Positions 31,879-41,283 are shown, counted from the stretch's first letter. The stretch is DNA of 64,000 bases from Collinsella sp. (GCA_019419585.1 DXZQ01000005.1:33682-97681), one strand, 5' to 3'. Notes: generated from the letters alone by a model not told the origin. Made by a program: numbers and translations.

Positions 31879-32888
31879 ACTTCCTGAACATCTTCGAGGA
31901 CCACGTGGCCGGCATCTTCGGTGCCACCCGTGCCCCGTTCTCCTTTAAGAAGCTTGCCAAGCAGGCCGCTCGCGACATGGAGGATCAGACTCTGGTGATC
32001 AACGGCGTCAACACGGCGCCGGCACTCTATACCATCCTGATCGCCGCCGACGACGATCCCATGCTCGCCCCGTTCTACCCCGAGCTTTCGCGCGAGGTCC
32101 GCGAGTTTGTGAAAGCGCAGGCCGAAAAGCGCCGCTATGTCTTTGTCGGCGAGCCCCTCGTGCGCTTTATGATCGATCCGCAGCTGCGCGCCGGCAAGTT
32201 CTCGGTCTTTGCCGAGAACGTCGATGCCCCCACGCTCGGCCGCCTGTACGAAGAAGAGCGCGCCTATCAAAACGGCCTGGGCCAGAACAACTCCGCGGCA
32301 AGCCGTGCCGCCAGCGCCCCGCGCGCCGGCCAGCAGCAGTTTGCTGCCCCGCAGCAGCAGCGCCCCGCCGCCATGCCCCAGCAGCAGCCGACGCCTCGCG
32401 CCGCCGCTCCCGACCCGCTTGCCGTGGCAGACCCCTTCGCGCCTAGCGTCCCCGACCCCGCCGCCGCACCCATCCCGGTGCCGCAGACCGTCTCGCGCGA
32501 CGCGCTTACCGGCATGGGCGGAGCCGCCGCGACCGGTGCCGCCGTGGGCCTAGGCGCCGCAGCCGGCATCGCCTCCAACATGGCGAGCACTCGCGCCCCG
32601 CAGCGCCCGCTCGCCCAGCTCGTCGACGTCGTGAGCGGCGAGAGCCATAGCATCACCTCCGCACAGGTGACCATCGGTCGCGAGCGCTCAGTTTCCGACA
32701 TTGCCCTGCGCGACCCCAACGTGTCGCGCCGCCACGCCCAGCTCACCTTTACGGGCTCGGATTGGTCGATCGAGGACCTCAATTCCACCAACGGCACACT
32801 CGTCAACAACCGCCGCATTACGCGCTGCCCGCTGCGCAACGGCGATCTGCTGACGTTTGGCCTGAGCACCTTTGAATTTAGGGGATAG
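31875..32888 (+). CDS. FhaA-like protein (DUF3662 plus FHA domain)
   Basis: A 337-residue cytoplasmic protein starting with GTG at 31875 inside the kinase stop. Residues 1-130 form the DUF3662 domain (NIFEDHVAGIFGATRAPFSF). A Gln/Pro/Ala-rich linker (about 135-240) follows, then an FHA phosphothreonine-binding domain with TIGRERSVSDIALRDPNVSR and DLNSTNGTLVNNR. In actinobacteria FhaA binds phosphorylated envelope proteins downstream of PknA/PknB. Position between a kinase and the second FHA protein fits. Confidence 0.92.
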   Translation: MNFLNIFEDHVAGIFGATRAPFSFKKLAKQAARDMEDQTLVINGVNTAPALYTILIAADDDPMLAPFYPELSREVREFVKAQAEKRRYVFVGEPLVRFMIDPQLRAGKFSVFAENVDAPTLGRLYEEERAYQNGLGQNNSAASRAASAPRAGQQQFAAPQQQRPAAMPQQQPTPRAAAPDPLAVADPFAPSVPDPAAAPIPVPQTVSRDALTGMGGAAATGAAVGLGAAAGIASNMASTRAPQRPLAQLVDVVSGESHSITSAQVTIGRERSVSDIALRDPNVSRRHAQLTFTGSDWSIEDLNSTNGTLVNNRRITRCPLRNGDLLTFGLSTFEFRG

Positions 32889-32894
32889 TCGCTT

Positions 32895-33311
32895 ATGAAC
32901 ATCGATATCGTCCTTTTTGCAGGCCGCATCGTCCTGGTCGCCCTGCTCTATATCTTCCTGTTCGCCGTCATGAAGACCGGCGTGGGACTTGTGCGCGGAC
33001 AGCGCCGCGACTCGGCTATCTGGACGATCGATGTGGACAAGGGCCCGCGCGGTATCCGCGGCATCCACGTAGACATGCTCGGCCCCGTCATCGTCGGTCG
33101 CTCGCCATCTTCGGACATCTGCATCAACGAACCATTCGTCTCGGCCTCGCATGCGCGCTTTTCGCTGCAGGGCCCGGCGCTCATCATCGAGGACCTCAAC
33201 TCGCTTAACGGCACGCTCGTCAACGGCCGCCAGCTTGTGGAGCCCGCAACGCTGCGCGAGGGCGACGAAGTCCAGATCGGCGATGTGGTCATGAAGGTGA
33301 ACCGTCGATGA
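32895..33311 (+). CDS. FhaB-like membrane FHA protein
   Basis: A 138-residue protein with one N-terminal transmembrane helix (IVLFAGRIVLVALLYIFLFA) and an FHA domain from about residue 60: VIVGRSPSSDICINEPFVSA, SHARF, and DLNSLNGTLVNGR. Length and layout match FhaB/FipA of actinobacteria, a substrate and adaptor of PknA/PknB at the division site. It lies six bases after fhaA and overlaps the phosphatase start by ATGA. Confidence 0.92.
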   Translation: MNIDIVLFAGRIVLVALLYIFLFAVMKTGVGLVRGQRRDSAIWTIDVDKGPRGIRGIHVDMLGPVIVGRSPSSDICINEPFVSASHARFSLQGPALIIEDLNSLNGTLVNGRQLVEPATLREGDEVQIGDVVMKVNRR

Positions 33312-35242
33312 TCGACGAGGAGAACAAGTCCGCGACTATGACCGAGGCACCGGCTGCCGCCACAGCTGCGCCGGCCCACGCCGCTCCGGCGGGCTCCGCA
33401 CCCGTGGAACCCGAGGACACCGTGTTCTCCCTGCCTCTTTCGCATGTAACGCATGATATTTCGGATCTCGCCGATAACGAGGACGAAGAGGATGCCGTAG
33501 CGGCGCCCATCGGCGCACATGCTGCGGAACAGCCCACAGCGCCCGAAGCAACCTCGGCGCCAGCTCACTTTGCAGAGCCCGTCGCCGCGGCAATCAACGA
33601 GAGCGCTGCGGTGTTTGCGGCACCCGAGCCCGTCGCGCCGGCGTTTCCCATAGCCCCGGCATCCGAGGTTGCGCCCGTGTCTACGCCGGCGCCCGAAGCG
33701 GGGCCATCCCCCGAGGACGGCCCTGCACCCAAGGCCCCGCAGCCTGCGCCCGCAAGCGAGTCCGATACCGTGGCCGAGCCCGCCGCCCAGTCGCAAAGCA
33801 CGCCCGCGCCGTCGCACTTTGCGACACCCGAGCCTATAGGCGTCAGCCCGCAAGACGACGAGTCGACCGCCCGCGCGTCCGAGGAGCCCGGCTCCCCGGA
33901 CACCGGCGATTCCGAATCAAACGCCGAGACCGACACCGTCTCTCCCGGCGACACAGCCGAGATCGACGTTGCCGCCGTTGAGGCCAAGCTCAAAGACCCC
34001 GGCTCGACCATGAGCTTTGAGCCCCTGACCGAGGAACGCATCGAGACCGACTCGACCTATGATGCCGGCACCACCACGCAACTCATGTGGGGCGCCCGCT
34101 CCGACGTTGGCTGTGTGCGCCCGCACAATGAGGATTCCTACCTGGTGCAGTCGCCGCTCTTTTGCGTATGCGACGGCATGGGTGGTCACGCCGCCGGCGA
34201 GGTAGCCTCTTCCATCGCCGTCGAGACTATTGCCAAGACGGCCCCGCAGTCCGCCGACGCAGCACGCCTGGCCGCAGCCGTCGAGGCAGCCAACGCCGCC
34301 GTAATCGAGGCCGCCTTGAATGGCCTGGGCAAGCCCGGCATGGGCTGCACAGCCACTTGCGCCTATATCGAAAACGACACGCTCGTCATCGCCCACGTGG
34401 GTGACTCTCGCGCCTACCTGCTCCACGAGGGCACGCTCATCCGCGTGACCCGCGACCACTCCTACGTGGAGGAGCTCGTGGACGCCGGCGAGATTACGGC
34501 AGACGAGGCTCGCGTCCACCCCAACCGCTCGGTCATCACCCGTGCGCTGGGCTCGGACCCCGCCATGTATGCCGACCACTTCACCCTGCATATCGAGGAA
34601 GGCGACCGCCTGATCCTGTGCTCCGACGGCCTTTCGAGCATGATTCCCGATAGCGATATCGAGAACATCGCCACGCAGTCCTCAACCGCGCAAATCTGCG
34701 TCGACAACCTAGTGGACGCGGCGCTTGCCGCCGGCGGCCACGACAACGTGACCGTAGTAGTCGTTGACCTGGTTGACGATGGCGTTATGCGCGAGGCGCA
34801 ACGCGTGCGTCGCCGCAGCATTACTATCGCCGCCATCCTGGCCCTCGTCTTTGTGCTGGCAGCTGGCATCTGGGCCTACACGGGTGTCACCGGCTCGTAC
34901 TACCTGGGTACCTACCAGGGCAATGTCGCCGTCTGGCGCGGCCTGCCCGGCAAGCCGCTCGGACTCAAGCTCCACTGGCTCGAGAGCGAAACCAGCATTA
35001 AGCTGTCCGACCTGCCCGAAGACACGCAAAACCGCCTCAAGGCGGGCATTCCGCAAACAAGTGTCGACGATGCGCAGGACACGATATCCAAGTACCGCCA
35101 CCAGATCGATGAAGAGCAGACCCGCCAGGTGATCGACGCGCAAACGATTCGCGACAACACCAATCAGGGATCGACCTCCGAATCAGATTCCGAGAAAACC
35201 GCCGAACAGTCCGCCGAGGCCGAAGCCTCCGATAAGAATTAG
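33308..35242 (+). CDS. PP2C-family Ser/Thr phosphatase, PstP-like
   Basis: A 644-residue protein. The first 250 residues are Ala/Pro/Glu-rich and probably disordered, an unusual extension for PstP. The PP2C domain (about 258-495) has the metal-binding DVGCVRPHNEDS, VCDGMGGHAAGE, AHVGDSRAYL, LCSDGLSSM and GGHDNVTVV motifs. A transmembrane helix (about 507-527) and an outer domain of about 115 residues follow. PstP reverses PknA/PknB phosphorylation. The start overlaps fhaB by ATGA. Confidence 0.93.
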   Translation: MIDEENKSATMTEAPAAATAAPAHAAPAGSAPVEPEDTVFSLPLSHVTHDISDLADNEDEEDAVAAPIGAHAAEQPTAPEATSAPAHFAEPVAAAINESAAVFAAPEPVAPAFPIAPASEVAPVSTPAPEAGPSPEDGPAPKAPQPAPASESDTVAEPAAQSQSTPAPSHFATPEPIGVSPQDDESTARASEEPGSPDTGDSESNAETDTVSPGDTAEIDVAAVEAKLKDPGSTMSFEPLTEERIETDSTYDAGTTTQLMWGARSDVGCVRPHNEDSYLVQSPLFCVCDGMGGHAAGEVASSIAVETIAKTAPQSADAARLAAAVEAANAAVIEAALNGLGKPGMGCTATCAYIENDTLVIAHVGDSRAYLLHEGTLIRVTRDHSYVEELVDAGEITADEARVHPNRSVITRALGSDPAMYADHFTLHIEEGDRLILCSDGLSSMIPDSDIENIATQSSTAQICVDNLVDAALAAGGHDNVTVVVVDLVDDGVMREAQRVRRRSITIAAILALVFVLAAGIWAYTGVTGSYYLGTYQGNVAVWRGLPGKPLGLKLHWLESETSIKLSDLPEDTQNRLKAGIPQTSVDDAQDTISKYRHQIDEEQTRQVIDAQTIRDNTNQGSTSESDSEKTAEQSAEAEASDKN

Positions 35243-35258
35243 AAAGGGAGTGCCGCTT

Positions 35259-38129
35259 ATGAGTCGCCGCAACACCGAGCTGCTCTTGCTCATCGCCTCG
35301 GCGTTCCCCGTCATCCTGCTGTATGCGATGTACGTCCTCACCGCGGGCGCTGCCATCTCCTTTGAGACGCTCGCCGTACCGATCGGCCTCTTTGCCGCCT
35401 TTGCCGCGGCCCACATTGCCGTGCGCATCTTGGCGCCCGGTGCCGACCCCGCCATCCTGCCCATTGTCTTTGTGCTTTCGGGCATCGGTATCACGTTCGT
35501 GACGCGTCTCGCACCCGCTCTCGCGATCTCACAGCTCATCATCCTGTTTGTCTCGGTGGCCCTGATGGTGGGAACGCTCGCACTGGTCAAAAACCTCGAC
35601 GTGGTCATGCGCTACAAGTACACCTTTGGCATTATCGGCATCATCCTGCTGATGCTGCCCATCTTTATCGGCACCACGATCTCGGGCTCCAAGCTGTGGA
35701 TTCGCATCGCGGGCTTTACCATCCAGCCTGGCGAGTTCGCCAAGGTCTTTATCGTGCTGTTCCTGGCCGGGTACCTGGCCGAGAACCGCGAGCTGCTCTC
35801 CATCTCCAACCGCAAGATCCTGGGCTTTAAGATCCCTCGCCTGCGACTGCTGCTGCCGCTGTTTGCCGTGTGGGGTGTGTGCCTGCTCGTCGTCGTCTTC
35901 GAACGCGACCTGGGTTCGGCCGTGCTGTTCTACACTATCTTCTTGCTGATGCTCTACGTTGCCACGGGGCGGTTTTCGTATGTCGTTATCGGCCTTGCGC
36001 TCTTGGCCGTCGGCGCCGTGGGCGCCTACAAGTTCCTGTCGCACGTTCAGGTGCGCTTCCAAGTTTGGGTCGATCCGTTTAAGGACGCCCAGGGCCAGGG
36101 CTACCAGATCGTCCAGTCGCTCTTCTCGCTTGCCGATGGCGGTCTGGTCGGTGTTGGTATCGGCAACGGCATGGCCAACAACATCCCTGTCGTCGAGTCC
36201 GACTTTATCTTCTCTGCCATCGGCGAGGAGATGGGCCTTTTGGGCGGCGGCGCCGTGCTCATCCTGTTTATGCTCTTTGCCGTGCGTGGCCTCACCACGG
36301 CTGCCCGCGCTAAATCCGACCTCGCCGCCTTTAGCGCCACGGGCCTTACGGCCGCCATCAGCTTCCAGGCCTTTTTGATCGTGGGCGGCGTTACCCGCCT
36401 GATCCCGCTGACCGGCGTCACCCTGCCCTTTATGAGCCAGGGCGGTTCCTCGCTGCTGGCAAGCTTTATCATCGTCGCGCTCCTGCTGCGCGCCGGTGAC
36501 GAAGCGACCGGACGCGAGGCCGAGCTTACCGGCACCGGCACCATGACCGCCATCACCGATGATCAGGTCGCATCCGCCGCCGCCCCGACGGGCACGCGCC
36601 TTGCCACCTCGTCTTCCTACGGCAGCGGCAGCCATTCCGTCGGCTCGAGCATGCGCCGTCGCCTGCTCGACACGCCTGAATCCGGTGTGCTCGGCCGCGT
36701 TGCGCTCGCCAACCGTCTAACCCGTGCGGTGCTCGCCTTTACGGCGCTGTTCGCCATCCTTATCGGCAACCTCACCTATGTCCAGGTCATCAAGGCCAAG
36801 GACTATCAGGATATGCCGACCAACAACCACACTATCGCCCGCTCCAAGTACATCCAGCGCGGTTCCATCATCACGTCCGACGGCGTGACGCTGGCCGAGT
36901 CGCTGCAGCAGGAGGACGGCACCTACGTACGCTCCTACCCCAACGGCAACCTGGCAGCGCACGTGGTTGGCTACGTGAGCCAGCAGTATGGCACCACCGC
37001 CATCGAGAGTGTCATGAACGACACGCTCACCGGCTCTAAGGATTACTCCAGCTGGAACAACGCCATCGCGTCGCTCGCGGGCCAGACCCAGCCGGGCAAC
37101 ACCGCCAAGCTCACCATCGACTCGCGTATCCAGACGGCGGCCGAGCAGGCGCTCAAGGGCTTTAAGGGCGCTGTAGTGGTCATCGACCCGCGTACCGGTG
37201 CGGTGCTCGCATGCGCCAGCTCGCCCACCTATGACAACACCAACATCGACGCCCTGCTGCAGGCGGGCGGCGGCGAGGACGGCTCCATGTACAATCGCGC
37301 CATGGACGCGCTGTACACGCCGGGCTCCACGTTTAAGGTCGTTACGCTTTCCGCGGCACTCGAGACCGGCACCGCCAGCCTTACCAGCACCTACCAGGCG
37401 CCCGGCTCCATGGACATCGGCAACGCGCCGGTCACCAACTATGCCAACGAGAGCTACGGCACCATCAGCCTGCAGCAGGCCTTTGCCGTGTCTTCCAACG
37501 TCGTCTTTGGCCAGGTGGCAAACGAAGTTGGCGCAAACACGCTCGTGCAGTTTGCCAACGCCTTTGGCTACGGCCAAAAGCTCGGCCAGGACCTGACCTC
37601 CGCGGCCTCCATCATGGCCGACCCGTCGCTCATGACCGAGTGGGAGACCGCCTGGGCCGGCGCCGGCCAGCCTGTCGGCATGGACCACACGCCCGGGCCG
37701 CAGACCACCGTCATGCAAAACGCCGTGATTGCCGCCGCCATCGCTAACAGTGGCGTGGTCATGGACCCGTACTTTGTAGCCCAGGTACTCGCCCCGGACG
37801 GAACTGTGGTCAAGACCACGCAGTCCCGCTCGCTGGGTCAGGCCGTCAGCTCCGCCACGGCCGACCAGGTCAAGCAGGCCATGCTCGCCGTCGTCCAGTC
37901 CGGTACCGGCACCGATGCCCAGGTCCCCGGCGTCAAGGTCGCCGGCAAGACCGGCTCGGCCGAGACCGGCGGCACCAACGTCAACTCGATGTTCGTTGGC
38001 TTTGCACCTTACGATTCACCCACGGTCGCCATCTCGGTGGCCTTGGAGGATTACGACAAACACGACGTCAAGGCGGCCAAGATTGCCGGCATCGTCCTGA
38101 CCGCGGCGCTCGCCGCACAGGGAGCGTGA
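35259..38129 (+). CDS. SEDS glycosyltransferase fused to class B penicillin-binding protein
   Basis: One frame of 956 residues joins two enzymes normally encoded separately. Residues 1-420 form a RodA/FtsW polymerase with about ten transmembrane helices and the GSKLWIRIAGFTIQPGEFAK and FERDLGSAVLFY segments. After a Ser-rich linker (about 420-475) comes a transmembrane anchor and a class B PBP: active-site Ser in TPGSTFK, SSN triad and KTGSAE. It thus polymerises and cross-links peptidoglycan in a fixed 1:1 complex. AAGGGAG lies eight bases before ATG 35259. No stop or frameshift separates the halves. Confidence 0.95.
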   Translation: MSRRNTELLLLIASAFPVILLYAMYVLTAGAAISFETLAVPIGLFAAFAAAHIAVRILAPGADPAILPIVFVLSGIGITFVTRLAPALAISQLIILFVSVALMVGTLALVKNLDVVMRYKYTFGIIGIILLMLPIFIGTTISGSKLWIRIAGFTIQPGEFAKVFIVLFLAGYLAENRELLSISNRKILGFKIPRLRLLLPLFAVWGVCLLVVVFERDLGSAVLFYTIFLLMLYVATGRFSYVVIGLALLAVGAVGAYKFLSHVQVRFQVWVDPFKDAQGQGYQIVQSLFSLADGGLVGVGIGNGMANNIPVVESDFIFSAIGEEMGLLGGGAVLILFMLFAVRGLTTAARAKSDLAAFSATGLTAAISFQAFLIVGGVTRLIPLTGVTLPFMSQGGSSLLASFIIVALLLRAGDEATGREAELTGTGTMTAITDDQVASAAAPTGTRLATSSSYGSGSHSVGSSMRRRLLDTPESGVLGRVALANRLTRAVLAFTALFAILIGNLTYVQVIKAKDYQDMPTNNHTIARSKYIQRGSIITSDGVTLAESLQQEDGTYVRSYPNGNLAAHVVGYVSQQYGTTAIESVMNDTLTGSKDYSSWNNAIASLAGQTQPGNTAKLTIDSRIQTAAEQALKGFKGAVVVIDPRTGAVLACASSPTYDNTNIDALLQAGGGEDGSMYNRAMDALYTPGSTFKVVTLSAALETGTASLTSTYQAPGSMDIGNAPVTNYANESYGTISLQQAFAVSSNVVFGQVANEVGANTLVQFANAFGYGQKLGQDLTSAASIMADPSLMTEWETAWAGAGQPVGMDHTPGPQTTVMQNAVIAAAIANSGVVMDPYFVAQVLAPDGTVVKTTQSRSLGQAVSSATADQVKQAMLAVVQSGTGTDAQVPGVKVAGKTGSAETGGTNVNSMFVGFAPYDSPTVAISVALEDYDKHDVKAAKIAGIVLTAALAAQGA

Positions 38130-38261
38130 TGCCCATGATCGAATCGGACACCCGAGGCGCGCCGCGGCCGAAGAGTTAGCGGCAACGCGCCACACGGCCC
38201 CAGCGGCCACATCGTAGGTACTACACACATCGTTGAGCGAATAGTTATGTTAGGAGCAGGA
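38130..38261. other. Short gap before pknB
   Basis: No gene or hairpin of note; the pknB ribosome site AGGAG lies at 38252-38256. Confidence 0.5.
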
Positions 38262-40223
38262 ATGGAACAGAGGGTCCTCGGGGGAAGATACCTCCTCAAG
38301 GATAAGGTGGGGACAGGCGGCATGGCGACCGTCTACCGTGCACAGGACCAGGTCCTCGACCGCACGGTTGCCGTCAAGATCATGCTGCCGCAGTATGCTG
38401 GCGACGCAACCTTCGCCGCACGCTTTAAGCAGGAGGCCCAGGCAGCAGCCGGTCTCTCCTCCCCCTATATCGTGGGCGTCTACGATTGGGGCAAGGACGG
38501 CGACACCTATTACATCGTCATGGAGTACCTGCGCGGTACCGACCTTAAGAGCGGCATCAAGAGCCACGGCGCCCTCGACCCCAAGAAGGTCGCCCAGATC
38601 GGCTCGCAGATCAGCTCCGCGCTTTCGGTCGCTCACAAGCATGAGATCATCCACCGCGACATTAAGCCGCAGAACATCATGGTGCTGCCCGACGGCAACA
38701 TCAAGGTCATGGACTTTGGCATCGCGCGCGCCAAGAACAGCCACCTCACGCAAGACAACAACGTGCTGGGAACCGCCCACTACGTCAGCCCCGAGCAGAC
38801 CCGCGGTCAGGACCTCGGCCCCACCTCGGATATCTACTCGCTGGGCGTCGTGATGTACGAGTGCGCCACCGGCCGCGTTCCCTTTGACGGTGACGACGCC
38901 ATCTCGGTCGCACTCAAGCAGGTCAACGAGCTGCCTATTCCGCCGAGCCAGATCAACTCCGGTGTCGACGCCGACCTTGAGCGCATTATCCTTAAGTGCA
39001 TGGAGAAGGACCCGGCAAACCGCTTCCAGACCGCCGACGAGCTGCGTCAGGTGCTCAACAGCTACCTGTCCGGTCGTGCCGTCAACATCTCGGAGCCCAC
39101 GCGCATCATCGGTGCCCCCGGTGAGCTGGGCGCCACCAAGACTCGCGAGCTTTCCGATCAGACGCGCGCCATGGTGCGTCCCGTCTCGGGCGTGAGCGGC
39201 CAGAATACCGCCCGTAGCTCGGTTTCGGGCTCCACCGGCTCCTACGAGGTCGAAAAGCCCAAATCCAACAATAACAAGATCATCGCCGCCGTGGTGGCAG
39301 CTGTTGCCGTCATCGGCATCGTGGTGGCCTTTGCTACTGGGCTCTTTGGCGGCGAGCAGGTCCCCGTGCCCGACGTGCTGGGCAAGGACCAGCAGACTGC
39401 CGTCGAGCTGATCAAGGAAGCCGGCCTCGAGGTCGGCACCATCGACCAGAGCTACAACGACGATGTCGACGAGGGCAAGGTCGCCGAGCAAACGCCCAAC
39501 GGCCACACCAAGAAGGCCAAGGGCACCAAGGTGAACCTGGTGATCTCCAAGGGCCCCAAGCCCTCCGAGAAGGTTGAGGTTCCCCAGCTTGTCGGCCTGA
39601 CCAAGGACCAGGCAGAAGCCGCGCTGGCAAGCGTTGGCCTGAAGGGCAACGCCTCCGAGGAGGCCAACGAGGCCGATGAGGGCCAGGTCTTTGAGCAGGG
39701 CACTGTTGCCGGCAAGGAGGTCGAGAAGGGCACAACCATCTCGTACAAGGTCTCCAGCGGCCCGGATACCACGTCCGTCCCCGACCTGACCGACATGACC
39801 GAGGCCCAGGCGCGCAACGCCCTCGATATGGCAGGCTTTGGCGTCGATGTGAGCTACCAGGAGAACGACTCCGTCACCGAGGGCACCGTCATTAGCTGGA
39901 ACCCCAGTGGCAAGCAGAAGCCCGGCGCCACGATCACCGTCGTCATTGCCAAGAAGTCCGGCAAGGCCAGCGTTCCGGGCAACCTGTACGGCAAGAGCAT
40001 CTCTGCCGCCGTCACCGCGCTCAACAACGCCGGCTTCTACAACATCGCGTTCTGCGATCAGAACGGCAACCCCGTGAGTGGCAACGAGAACGCCACCGTT
40101 ACGGGCGTCTCCCCCACCGGCAAGCAGTCCACCGACAGCACGATTACGCTGACGGTCGCACTTTCTGGCTCGGGCTCGGGTTCGGGCTCGGGCACGGGCG
40201 ACGATTCCGGTACGGCCAACTAG
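38262..40223 (+). CDS. pknB: PknB-type Ser/Thr kinase with four PASTA domains
   Basis: A 653-residue sensor kinase. The kinase domain (about 8-265) has VGTGGMATVY, Lys39, catalytic HRDIKPQN (Asp133), DFG at 151-153 and SPEQ. A juxtamembrane region precedes a transmembrane helix (about 343-364). Four PASTA repeats follow (VPDVLGKDQQTAVELIKEAG, VPQLVGLTKDQAEAAL, VPDLTDMTEAQARNAL, VPGNLYGKSISAAV) that bind peptidoglycan or lipid II. A Gly/Ser tail ends the protein. AGGAG precedes ATG 38262. It is the last gene of the envelope cluster and is followed by a strong terminator. Confidence 0.96.
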   Translation: MEQRVLGGRYLLKDKVGTGGMATVYRAQDQVLDRTVAVKIMLPQYAGDATFAARFKQEAQAAAGLSSPYIVGVYDWGKDGDTYYIVMEYLRGTDLKSGIKSHGALDPKKVAQIGSQISSALSVAHKHEIIHRDIKPQNIMVLPDGNIKVMDFGIARAKNSHLTQDNNVLGTAHYVSPEQTRGQDLGPTSDIYSLGVVMYECATGRVPFDGDDAISVALKQVNELPIPPSQINSGVDADLERIILKCMEKDPANRFQTADELRQVLNSYLSGRAVNISEPTRIIGAPGELGATKTRELSDQTRAMVRPVSGVSGQNTARSSVSGSTGSYEVEKPKSNNNKIIAAVVAAVAVIGIVVAFATGLFGGEQVPVPDVLGKDQQTAVELIKEAGLEVGTIDQSYNDDVDEGKVAEQTPNGHTKKAKGTKVNLVISKGPKPSEKVEVPQLVGLTKDQAEAALASVGLKGNASEEANEADEGQVFEQGTVAGKEVEKGTTISYKVSSGPDTTSVPDLTDMTEAQARNALDMAGFGVDVSYQENDSVTEGTVISWNPSGKQKPGATITVVIAKKSGKASVPGNLYGKSISAAVTALNNAGFYNIAFCDQNGNPVSGNENATVTGVSPTGKQSTDSTITLTVALSGSGSGSGSGTGDDSGTAN

Positions 40224-40275
40224 TCGCCACCCCACCGCCCATTACGGCTCTCGCCGCAAACATATTCGCTCACAG

Positions 40276-40315
40276 GCGCCCGCTTGCTCCCCCAGCAAGC
40301 GGGCGCTTCGTTTTT
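40276..40315 (+). terminator. Terminator of pknB operon
   Basis: GCGCCCGCTTGCT, a 5-C loop and the exact complement are followed by TTCGTTTTT. Confidence 0.92.
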
Positions 40316-40374
40316 AGCATGGCATGAACCAGAAGAGCCCGGCACCGTGGCGGTACCGGGCTCGATATTCCTCT

Positions 40375-40530
40375 GGTGCCCCCGGGCGGATTCGAAAACT
40401 CCCCCGCGGGGAAATGAGTGACGCGGGTGTCGACGGTTCGAAACCGCCGACAGCTCCCACAAACCAGAAACGGCGCCGCTCTCGCGACGCCGTCATAATC
40501 TTCTGGTGCCCCCGGGCGGATTCGAACCGT
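40375..40530. repeat. Duplicated tRNA-Arg 3' ends (integration scar)
   Basis: The 3' part of the tRNA, TGGTGCCCCCGGGCGGATTC plus GAA, is present at 40375-40397 and again in the intact gene at 40504. Between them, at about 40424-40443, the T-arm side GCGGGTGTCGACGGTTCGAA appears in the opposite orientation. Direct copies of a tRNA end are the usual att sites left by integration and excision. Hairpins at about 40336-40361 and 40471-40492 may end the tRNA transcript. Confidence 0.65.
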
Positions 40531-40580
40531 CGACACCCGCTTTAGGAGAGCGGTGCTCTATCCCCTGAGCTACGGAGGCA
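40504..40580 (-). tRNA. tRNA-Arg, anticodon CCT
   Basis: On the minus strand the sequence starts TGCCTCCGTAGCTCAGGGGA and ends with CCA. The acceptor stem pairs throughout (one G-T), the D-arm AGCTCAGGGGATAGAGC, anticodon loop CTCCTAA with CCT, variable loop and T-arm GGTTCGAATCC all fit. 77 bases including the encoded CCA. Confidence 0.95.
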
Positions 40581-40640
40581 TGTTGTACTAGTGTAGCAGA
40601 TTTACGCCGCTGTAATGCAGCGTATACCCACTCTTCGAAG

Positions 40641-40866
40641 TTGCGGTGGAACAGCCCTCCGGAAAGTGCGTCCCACTATCCAGGCAAATTCTGGATCAGA
40701 CTTTCCCCATGAGACCTCGCTGGGAAACTGTGACCCAGAATTTCGGCTCGAAACGGGACACGGTTTCCCAAACGACCCCGTTCCGGAAACTACATCCCGG
40801 AATCGACGCTCGAACTGGGATGCACTTTCCCGATCGAGCCACATGGGAAACTGCGCCCCACTTTGA
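40641..40866. repeat. GGGAAACTG/TTTCC repeat cluster
   Basis: Units such as GGAAAGTGCGTCCC, GGGAAACTGTGACCC, GGGACACGGTTTCCC, GGAAACTACATCCC and GGGATGCACTTTCCC alternate in orientation every 25-35 bp across the gap between the tRNA and manO, as at 29720-29880. The left edge carries GAAGTTGCGGTGGAA, also part of the repeat at 44494. No gene seen. Confidence 0.7.
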
Positions 40867-40884
40867 GGGGGCGCTCTTTAATGA

Positions 40885-41283
40885 CTACTTGCCTTTGTGG
40901 AAGAGGTTTTTGATAACGGAGGGGATGCTCTTGGCACCCTTGGCCGTCACATCGATAAAGTCGGGCGAACGAACGAGCTTGTCCTCGTCAATGTACTTAC
41001 GCACCGCGCGAAGCGTTTCCTTGTCATTGCGCGTCGAAAACGTAAAGTGGCCATTCTCTTTGGTAAAGATGGCAAAACGCGTGATCTTCTTGGTGCCGCG
41101 CAAAACCTCGGCGGCAATATAGTCGACCTCGTCCCACGGGATTTGGATATAATCCTCGGGATTACGCTCGTTATAGTACTCAAACGCCTTATTGCCCACC
41201 ATCACGTTACCGTGACTGGTAAGCCCCATCAGGCAGGTTGCCGGCGTTGCCAAATCGACCGTGCTGTTCTGAGATTGCGCCAT
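40885..41283 (-). CDS. manO: ManO-like DUF956 protein
   Basis: A 132-residue soluble protein of the DUF956 family (ATCLMGLTSHGNVMVGNKAF, then IPWDEVDYIAAEVLRGTKKI). Genes of this family stand at the end of mannose-type PTS operons and their products are thought to modulate mannose PTS expression or activity. ATG 41283 has GGAGGG in its leader. A hairpin with a T-rich tail separates it from manZ, so it is probably expressed by read-through at a lower level. Confidence 0.88.
   Translation of the reverse strand: MAQSQNSTVDLATPATCLMGLTSHGNVMVGNKAFEYYNERNPEDYIQIPWDEVDYIAAEVLRGTKKITRFAIFTKENGHFTFSTRNDKETLRAVRKYIDEDKLVRSPDFIDVTAKGAKSIPSVIKNLFHKGK

Noticed and set aside
38250..40235. 661-codon open frame antisense to pknB
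   Set aside because: The plus strand has every kinase and PASTA motif; the antisense translation has none.
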